Source: UBA1081 sp964454355
Lineage (GTDB): Bacteria > Bacillota > Clostridia > Oscillospirales > Acutalibacteraceae
NCBI GenBank assembly: GCA_964454355.1
Contig: CAYVTA010000079.1
Span: forward strand, 1 to 10,040
Length of the DNA: 10,040 nt
Direction: 5' to 3'
Shown here: positions 5,467 through 10,040 of the stretch, piece after piece
Numbering within the stretch: the stretch's first letter is position 1
Layout: each line of letters begins with the position of its first letter
Notes under the pieces: model-generated
The model's database searches: none
What the model saw: the letters and a program-made list of their open reading frames with translations, nothing else
What the model was told of the DNA's origin: nothing
Position numbers and translations under genes: made by a program

Positions 5467-5938
5467 ACTAAAAAAAATACTTGTTCCCGCTTTGATTGTG
5501 ATATTTGTTGCAGTTTGCGGTATATGGATGTTTTCATCAGATTTGGAACATATAGAGGATACAAACGGTGCAGACAACTATTCACTTCAAACCATTACCG
5601 ATGAAAATATAATCAATCTTGATATCGGTGCTTTGAATTATAGCGAATCAACAGACAACATCACAAACACCACAACTTATTCTTCAGATAAGTTTACAGG
5701 TGTTGCTGAAATTTACGGCTCAAATTATTTCGGTTCAACATTAGAATTTAGAGTAAATCATGCCCAGGTGACACAAGGAAACTTTAAAATGGTGATAGTT
5801 GTAGATGATGAGATCGTGCATGAATTTGAGCTCAATGAGCTGACTCAGACATATACACTTGAGAATGTAACGGGTTATGTTGCTTTGAGAATCGCAGGCG
5901 AAAGTGCTGAATTTATGTTTGATTATAATATTTATTAA
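5459..5938 (+). CDS. Small membrane-anchored extracytoplasmic protein, unknown function
   Basis: I do not recognise this 159-aa protein. Residues 1-6 are basic (MNKLKK) and 8-25 form a hydrophobic anchor (LVPALIVIFVAVCGIWMF), so the rest should be outside the cell. Residues about 35-75 are polar and Asn/Thr-rich. Residues about 80-159 look beta-rich, with alternating strands (GVAEIYG, TLEFRVNHA, FKMVIVVDDEIVHEFEL, YVALRIAG, FMFDYNIY), like a small beta-sandwich. The only cysteine is in the anchor. Its own ribosome site is poor (AAAAGGA 13 nt upstream), so it probably depends on translation of the overlapping 5383-5466 ORF or on a frameshift from it. It lies 36 nt before the exported peptide gene and is probably in the same transcript. 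Confidence 0.72.
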   Translation: MNKLKKILVPALIVIFVAVCGIWMFSSDLEHIEDTNGADNYSLQTITDENIINLDIGALNYSESTDNITNTTTYSSDKFTGVAEIYGSNYFGSTLEFRVNHAQVTQGNFKMVIVVDDEIVHEFELNELTQTYTLENVTGYVALRIAGESAEFMFDYNIY

Positions 5939-5974
5939 TTTCTATAGCAATATATATTTAATGATGCAACACAT

Positions 5975-6169
5975 ATGAAAAAAACTGTAAAAGGTTCATT
6001 GGCACTTTTGTTGTCTTTATTGATGATGTTTTCAATTGTGACACCTGTATTTGCCGAAGGTTCTCTTGTTCCGACCGGTGGTTCATCGAGTAGCTCTTCA
6101 ACCACAAATATACTGGCGTATCAGATGAATATGAACTTCTTATCAGTTGATTTGGAAACAAATAAGTAA
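5975..6169 (+). CDS. 64-aa exported peptide precursor, unknown function
   Basis: The product has a textbook Sec signal peptide: n-region MKKTVKGS, a hydrophobic core LALLLSLLMMFSIV, and a TPVFA|EG site that predicts cleavage after A27. The mature peptide would have 37 residues, begin EGSLVPTGG, contain a run of six serines and end LETNK. There is no cysteine, lipobox or sorting motif. No Shine-Dalgarno site is visible before ATG 5975. A -10-like TTTAAT (5957-5962) would place a transcript start only about 6 nt upstream, so near-leaderless expression is possible. It could also be the surviving 5' part of a longer secreted protein. The strong terminator that follows argues that the short form is the real end. 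Confidence 0.6.
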   Translation: MKKTVKGSLALLLSLLMMFSIVTPVFAEGSLVPTGGSSSSSSTTNILAYQMNMNFLSVDLETNK

Positions 6170-6187
6170 ATCATTTTATAACAATAT

Positions 6188-6217
6188 AAATCCCCGACAT
6201 TTTTTTGTCGGGGATTT
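6188..6217. terminator. Bidirectional terminator between convergent genes
   Basis: A perfect 12-bp stem AAATCCCCGACA / TGTCGGGGATTT encloses a loop of six T. It lies 18 nt after the exported peptide stop and 8 nt beyond the acyl-CoA ligase stop (6226-6228, minus strand). The AT base of the stem gives a short U tract on both strands, so it probably ends transcription from both sides, though neither tract is long. Confidence 0.75.
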
Positions 6218-6225
6218 GACTGTAT

Positions 6226-7905
6226 TTATTCTTCCGTTGCCGCTTCTTCTTCAAGGGCATGATATGCGACCTTTCCGACGAGAGTTCTTGGCAGTTCTTT
6301 TTTGAAAATTATATCCTTTGGTACTGCATAAAAATCAAGATATTCTTTGCAGTATTTGATAATTTTATCTTTTTCTTCCTGTGTTTCGGGAACATTTTCA
6401 TTGAGGACGATATAGGCACGAACTCTCTGCATTTTGTAAGGATCTTTTATACCAATGGTACAGGAATAATTGATGTCCGGATGGCTGTCAAGAACTTTTT
6501 CAATCTGTGAAGGGTATATATTATATCCGCTGGAGATAATCATTCTTTTCATTCGCTGTGTGTAATACACAAAGCCATCGCTGTCCATGCTGCCAATGTC
6601 TGCAGTGAAGAGCCATGTTGTTCCGTTTTCATCAGTTCGAAGGGTGTTTTTGTTTTCTTCTTCATGCTCCAAATAGCCAAGCATGAGAGTAGGACCGGAA
6701 ATTATTATTTCTCCCTCTTGACCGAGAGGCTTTTCATTAAATGTTCCCGGTTCTACGATTTTATAGACCATGTCACGAAGAGGTACGCCAATACTGCCTT
6801 CCTTTGCTTTATCGATTGGTGTTACACAACTTGCTGTTACACATTCGGTCAAGCCGTAGCCCTCACGTATCTGAATGTTTGCATTGTGTTCCTTAAGGAA
6901 TTTATTAAATCGCTTTTTTAATTCCGGACTTAATGAGTCGCCGCCGCTGAATACACCGTAAAGGAAAGATAAATCAGCATTCTTAAATATAGCTACATCA
7001 AGGAGTCCTTCATACAATGTGGGAACGCCTGCAATGAAATTAGGTTTCTTTTTTACAACATCTTTTGCATAGCTTTCCTTGCTGAACTGGGGAATGAGTA
7101 TGCATTTTGCACTGTTTTCCAAAACCGCATGAATGCCGATACCAAGTCCAAAGCCATGGAAAATGGGCATAACAGAAAGGAATGAAACTTTATCGTCAAG
7201 AGTACATCCCGTGATGTCTGCAACCTGAAAGCCAAGAGCGTTAAAATTGTAATCTGAAAGGCGAATACCTTTTGGTGTTCCGCTTGTTCCGCCGCTGTAG
7301 AGAATGACGGCTGTTTTATCTTTTTTATATTCAATTGGAGGAAGTTTTGACGTATCTCCGGTCTTAACAAAATCAGACCATACCAAGTCATTGTCTCTTG
7401 TGGGGAATTTCATGAAATCCTTGCCTTTTATTGCAGTGTATGCAATTTTTTTGACAAGTCCCAGCTCCTCTTGTATTCTTGCTGTGAGAATCATTACGGG
7501 GTTATCCGCTTCATTTACCGCTGCCAGAACTTTTTCATAAAAAAGATCAAGAGTAAGAATCATCTTGCTGTCGGAGTAGTTTAAATAAAATGTGATATTT
7601 TTCTGAGATGACAGCGGATGGATCATGCTTGCAATTGCACCTATTCGGTTAAGTGCGTAAAGACATATCACTGCTTGAGGAGTGTTTGGCATACAAATCG
7701 TAACAACATCATTTTTGCGTATTCCTATATCATATAAAGCCGCTGCGGCAGCATCGATTTTTTTGATAAATTGGGTGTAATCTGTTTCTTTACCCTGAAA
7801 ATCATATGCGATGGATTTCGGCTTGCGTTGTGCTGCTGCAAGGACAGCACCGTACATTGTAGTTTCCGGATACGGCCTGCCTATGGCTGTATTTTTAAAT
7901 TTCAT
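6226..7905 (-). CDS. AMP-dependent acyl-CoA synthetase/ligase (ANL superfamily)
   Basis: The enzyme activates a carboxylic acid with ATP to an acyl-AMP and transfers it to coenzyme A or another thiol; the acid cannot be deduced. The 559-aa length is typical of fatty-acid-CoA ligases. Motifs are in order: the ATP-binding P-loop YSGGTSGTPKG (203-213), the A5 motif GYGLTE (349-354), A7 TADIGSMDSDGFVYY (434-448) with the ribose-binding Asp, the hinge/A8 region RMKRMIISSGYNIYP (451-465), and the catalytic Lys545 in LPRTLVGKV. A Gln stands where the A8 motif usually has Gly before Arg. No carrier-protein or condensation domain is present. GGAGG (7917-7913) lies 7 nt before the start. It is transcribed alone, away from the small gene at 8055, with a shared operator-like region between them. 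Confidence 0.92.
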   Translation of the reverse strand: MKFKNTAIGRPYPETTMYGAVLAAAQRKPKSIAYDFQGKETDYTQFIKKIDAAAAALYDIGIRKNDVVTICMPNTPQAVICLYALNRIGAIASMIHPLSSQKNITFYLNYSDSKMILTLDLFYEKVLAAVNEADNPVMILTARIQEELGLVKKIAYTAIKGKDFMKFPTRDNDLVWSDFVKTGDTSKLPPIEYKKDKTAVILYSGGTSGTPKGIRLSDYNFNALGFQVADITGCTLDDKVSFLSVMPIFHGFGLGIGIHAVLENSAKCILIPQFSKESYAKDVVKKKPNFIAGVPTLYEGLLDVAIFKNADLSFLYGVFSGGDSLSPELKKRFNKFLKEHNANIQIREGYGLTECVTASCVTPIDKAKEGSIGVPLRDMVYKIVEPGTFNEKPLGQEGEIIISGPTLMLGYLEHEEENKNTLRTDENGTTWLFTADIGSMDSDGFVYYTQRMKRMIISSGYNIYPSQIEKVLDSHPDINYSCTIGIKDPYKMQRVRAYIVLNENVPETQEEKDKIIKYCKEYLDFYAVPKDIIFKKELPRTLVGKVAYHALEEEAATEE

Positions 7906-7921
7906 TTTTATTCCTCCGAGG

Positions 7922-7939
7922 ATTATTCCGAATCATAAT
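7922..7939. promoter_or_regulatory. Operator-like 18-bp site, copy 1 (in the acyl-CoA ligase leader)
   Basis: ATTATTCCGAATCATAAT is a quasi-palindrome (ATTAT...ATAAT) matching copy 2 at 8013-8030 in 15 of 18 positions. It sits immediately upstream of the ligase ribosome site, so a bound repressor would block the ligase transcript or its start. Possible -10 elements for the ligase (for example TATGAT, 7937-7932 on the minus strand) fall within or beside it. Confidence 0.5.
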
Positions 7940-8008
7940 AAGCTAAAAATATTAAATACTTGTAAAGTTTTTATTTTTATTGAGTAAAGTTATTTTATCT
8001 TGTTTCGG

Positions 8009-8034
8009 TATAATTATTCCGATGAATAATTATA
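8009..8034. promoter_or_regulatory. Perfect palindrome overlapping a -10 box, operator-like copy 2
   Basis: TATAATTATTC (8009-8019) and GAATAATTATA (8024-8034) are perfect inverted repeats around CGAT. The left arm contains a consensus -10 TATAAT (8009-8014) for the rightward small gene, with a start expected near 8020; the -35 is unrecognisable. The right arm gives TATAAT on the minus strand too. The central 18 bp (8013-8030) repeats copy 1 nearby. Position over -10 and +1 is typical of an operator. It has no adjacent T-run and is upstream of a gene, so it is not a terminator. Confidence 0.6.
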
Positions 8035-8054
8035 TGGTATGTCGGAGAAACTAA

Positions 8055-8330
8055 ATGCGGGTGAGAAACATGGATGATAAAAATATAAAAAATAATTTTA
8101 GGTCTTCATCAACACCGAGTCTTGATATCGATGAAGAACGACCGGAGGATTGTTATGAAACTGTAAATCGCTTCGGTAGGTGCAATGTTCAGGCTACGAA
8201 TAATACAAATAATGATTATCCCGCTATTGCCCAAGGGCTTGCTGAAAGTACAAAGGAATCCGTACAGCAGGAGAGTAAGCGTTGGAGAGCACAGAACGGA
8301 AAAGAGTCCGGGGGGAAATATAAACATTAG
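8055..8330 (+). CDS. Small hydrophilic protein, unknown function
   Basis: The product has 91 residues from ATG 8055, or 86 from ATG 8070. Each start has a site: GGAG (8044-8047) 7 nt before the first and GGGTGA (8059-8064) 5 nt before the second. It has no signal peptide or membrane segment. The N-terminal half is acidic and polar (SLDIDEERPEDCYE); a central stretch YETVNRFGRCNVQ followed by YPAIAQGLAE looks like a conserved core, and the tail is basic and Lys/Gly-rich. I recall similar NxxG-type short hypothetical proteins in Clostridia but cannot name a family. The operator-like palindrome over its promoter and a terminator after it support a real, regulated gene. Confidence 0.62.
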   Translation: MRVRNMDDKNIKNNFRSSSTPSLDIDEERPEDCYETVNRFGRCNVQATNNTNNDYPAIAQGLAESTKESVQQESKRWRAQNGKESGGKYKH

Positions 8331-8390
8331 AAGACCATTAAAGATAACTGTTGTTGACGTTGTTTATCATGAATTTCATCTAAAAAATAG

Positions 8391-8422
8391 TGCCGCTGAC
8401 TTATGTCAACGGCGAATTTTTT
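8391..8422. terminator. Bidirectional terminator between convergent genes
   Basis: GCCGCTGAC (8392-8400) pairs with GTCAACGGC (8405-8413) around TTAT with one C/A mismatch. Six T follow on the plus strand (8417-8422), and six A precede it (8382-8387), giving a U-run on the minus strand. It can end the small gene (+) and the membrane glycosyltransferase gene (-), whose stop is at 8425-8427. Confidence 0.85.
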
Positions 8423-8424
8423 GC

Positions 8425-9924
8425 TTAAGCTTCAATTGTTTCTTCAATCGGAAGCTTGTTTTTCTTTTTAACAAGAGTTGTAATTGAATCTGCAACTATC
8501 AGTATGAAAAGGAACATAACTGCGAAGGGTGCTATGATTTCATTTGCATTATGAAGATCAAATATACTCAGACATTCAATTACAGCAAGGAAGTTTTCTC
8601 TGTCAAAGTAGAACCATTCAGGAATGGGAACAACAAGCAGCGATATTATTGCAAAATAAATCCAGTCCACAGTCTTGTGTTTTTTTTCTGCAAGAAGGAG
8701 AATGAGAGGAATGAACAAAAGTATTGTGCATAAGGTTGAATCCTGCGGTGAAATGTTTATAATGCAGTATACTGCCGCAGCGGACTTCTGCCATACCGAA
8801 GGAAGTATGAAGATGCAGGCGATTGCAACGATATAGAAAATTGCACATATAATGTACATCGGTACATCATTCTGTATATCCGCAAATCTGAAAAAGCTTG
8901 AAACTGCAATATTGTCAACAGTGACTTCATCGATAACAACAAACATATTTTTAAGATATATTCCAAGACTTTCAAAGCCGGTAAAGAAAGCAGGGGCAAT
9001 AAACAGAACAATTGAATAAATAACGGTTCTTATTGTTCGTGCGATGGCTTCTTTTTCCTTTGCAACAAGTATTATTACGAAAAGCAGTGTAACGGGCTTT
9101 ATTGCTGCCGAAAGTGCAAGGGCAATAAGAGATAATTCACGCATATAGTTTTTCTCGTGTTCTTTGAATACAATGAAGAACATGAGGAGTGTAAGACACA
9201 TACCAACAATGTTGCCCATTTTTATGCAATACATGGCAGGGTAGGAAAAAATCAGCAAAAATGCAATAATCTCGGCTCTGAATCTGATTTTATCGTTGCG
9301 TCTGAGAACATTTCTGTTAAGTCTGTATATCAGTGCTATAAGGAACAACAAAATTATAAGGTAGCAGTAAACGAATGACTGATGTTTTGTCATCGCAATA
9401 ATATCGACTAATGATTTTGATTCAATATATTTGTTTGGCATAAACTGTGCAATTATATAGAATATCAACATCGACATAGGAGTGAGTTTTGCGGCACTGT
9501 CCGTAAAATCCATTCTTCCCGAGTCACGCAGTGCATCGAGGTAATCATAAAAATGATATGTTTGACCTGTACTTGTAACATTGCTGCGAAGCAAATGTGC
9601 CCATGTGACACCGTCTGAAATTAATGTCATAACAAAGCATCCGATACCGCAGACTGCGAATATTACTATGAATGCGTTTATCATTTGAGTGCCGGAAGTA
9701 TAATTAAGTTTTTTTGCAATAGGTTTTGCAAAAATGATAAGAGCAAGCAGCACGACTAAGCTCACAACTGCAACAACAACGGCTGTCGGACAATTGAAAA
9801 AATAATCAAAAAAATTGCTCCATGATTTACACACTGAGGCATCAACTTCTGCCGCATAGACAGTAACTGATGTCAGTGACAGTGTACAAAGTAAAGATGC
9901 GAGAAATAAAATCTTCTTTTTCAT
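8425..9924 (-). CDS. Polytopic membrane protein, GT87/DUF2029-like glycosyltransferase
   Basis: GT87-type enzymes are GT-C fold membrane glycosyltransferases that use polyprenyl-phosphate sugars to build cell-envelope glycans. The 499-aa product has about ten or more hydrophobic spans. Family-like features are HFYDYLDALRDSG (124-136) on the first large outer loop, followed by an LTPMSMLIFYIIAQ helix (148-161), KMGNIVGM (235-242), AAIKPVTLLFVIIL (273-286) and SPQDSTLCTILLFIPL (392-407) near the C-terminus. The catalytic residue is probably an acidic residue around 127-130 (inference). The protein starts with a signal-like segment (MKKKILFLASLLCTLSLTS, then YAAE) before the first spans, with C32 and C45 in the exposed stretch. 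GAGGAGA lies about 8 nt before the start. It is monocistronic here. Another GT-C family member is possible. Confidence 0.68.
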   Translation of the reverse strand: MKKKILFLASLLCTLSLTSVTVYAAEVDASVCKSWSNFFDYFFNCPTAVVVAVVSLVVLLALIIFAKPIAKKLNYTSGTQMINAFIVIFAVCGIGCFVMTLISDGVTWAHLLRSNVTSTGQTYHFYDYLDALRDSGRMDFTDSAAKLTPMSMLIFYIIAQFMPNKYIESKSLVDIIAMTKHQSFVYCYLIILLFLIALIYRLNRNVLRRNDKIRFRAEIIAFLLIFSYPAMYCIKMGNIVGMCLTLLMFFIVFKEHEKNYMRELSLIALALSAAIKPVTLLFVIILVAKEKEAIARTIRTVIYSIVLFIAPAFFTGFESLGIYLKNMFVVIDEVTVDNIAVSSFFRFADIQNDVPMYIICAIFYIVAIACIFILPSVWQKSAAAVYCIINISPQDSTLCTILLFIPLILLLAEKKHKTVDWIYFAIISLLVVPIPEWFYFDRENFLAVIECLSIFDLHNANEIIAPFAVMFLFILIVADSITTLVKKKNKLPIEETIEA

Positions 9925-9980
9925 ACGGCGTCTCCTCGGAAAAGTTTAGTTTTAACATTTACATTTAGAATCTATCCTTT

Positions 9981-10009
9981 AATTTACCATAAAATTTTGT
10001 TAAAATCAA
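9981..10009 (-). promoter_or_regulatory. Probable promoter of the GT87-like gene
   Basis: On the minus strand TTGATT (10009-10004) and TAAATT (9986-9981) are 17 nt apart, and TG one base before the -10 gives an extended -10. Each hexamer matches consensus at 4 of 6 positions. The leader to the start codon would be about 50 nt. The remaining bases to the right edge show no gene. Confidence 0.4.
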
Positions 10010-10040
10010 TAGAAAAAATAAAAATACGCTCGCTTACAAT

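Noticed and set aside
7053..7391. 112-codon minus-strand frame inside the acyl-CoA ligase
   Set aside because: It overlaps the ligase core including the P-loop region in another frame and has no motif or domain of its own.
8109..8327. 72-codon minus-strand frame opposite the small gene
   Set aside because: The plus-strand gene has ribosome sites, a promoter-like box and a terminator; the opposite frame has none.
8331..8424. Possible gene or RNA between the small gene and the GT87-like gene
   Set aside because: It contains only the bidirectional terminator and AT-rich spacer; no start with a ribosome site and no other stable structure.

Overview
The window looks like a chromosomal segment of an AT-rich, low-GC Gram-positive anaerobe of the class Clostridia, most likely near Oscillospiraceae/Ruminococcaceae (inference). 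The reasons are the gene order rpmH-rnpA-yidD-yidC-khpB, Shine-Dalgarno sites of the AGGAGG/AAGGTGA type, sigma-A style promoters, and single-pass-anchored envelope proteins. No phage, IS, CRISPR, tRNA or rRNA is visible.

Positions 1-374 hold no gene. They carry a good leftward promoter (60-88, minus strand) and the rightward rpmH promoter (251-280), the divergent layout expected between dnaA and rpmH beside the replication origin. dnaA itself would lie outside the window, and I found no convincing DnaA box. Positions 375-3083 are a tight rightward operon for ribosomal protein L34, the RNase P protein, YidD, the YidC membrane insertase and the RNA-binding protein KhpB (Jag). It ends at a UUCG-capped terminator (3099-3137). 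mnmE, which follows this cluster in many Firmicutes, is absent.

Positions 3200-6217 form a rightward region of exported or anchored envelope proteins. An M15B (VanY/LdcB-type) peptidoglycan carboxypeptidase is coupled to an anchored 407-aa protein that resembles an Ig-like domain followed by a DUF3221-like domain, then a terminator. Next comes a short unit of unknown function: a promoter with two 9-bp repeats phased at 11 bp, a 27-codon ORF overlapping the next start, a 159-aa anchored beta-rich protein, and a 64-aa exported Cys-free peptide. It ends at a 12-bp-stem terminator shared with the convergent neighbour.

Positions 6226-8330 hold a leftward ANL-superfamily acyl-CoA ligase and a divergent small gene of unknown function. 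The gap between them carries two near-identical 18-bp operator-like sites, one near each gene start, which suggests a shared regulator. Positions 8425-9924 hold a leftward polytopic membrane protein resembling GT87/DUF2029 glycosyltransferases, converging on the small gene through a bidirectional terminator.

The operon at 375-3083 is ordinary housekeeping. The least explained parts are the 5148-6170 unit of small exported proteins and the paired operator at 7922-8034.
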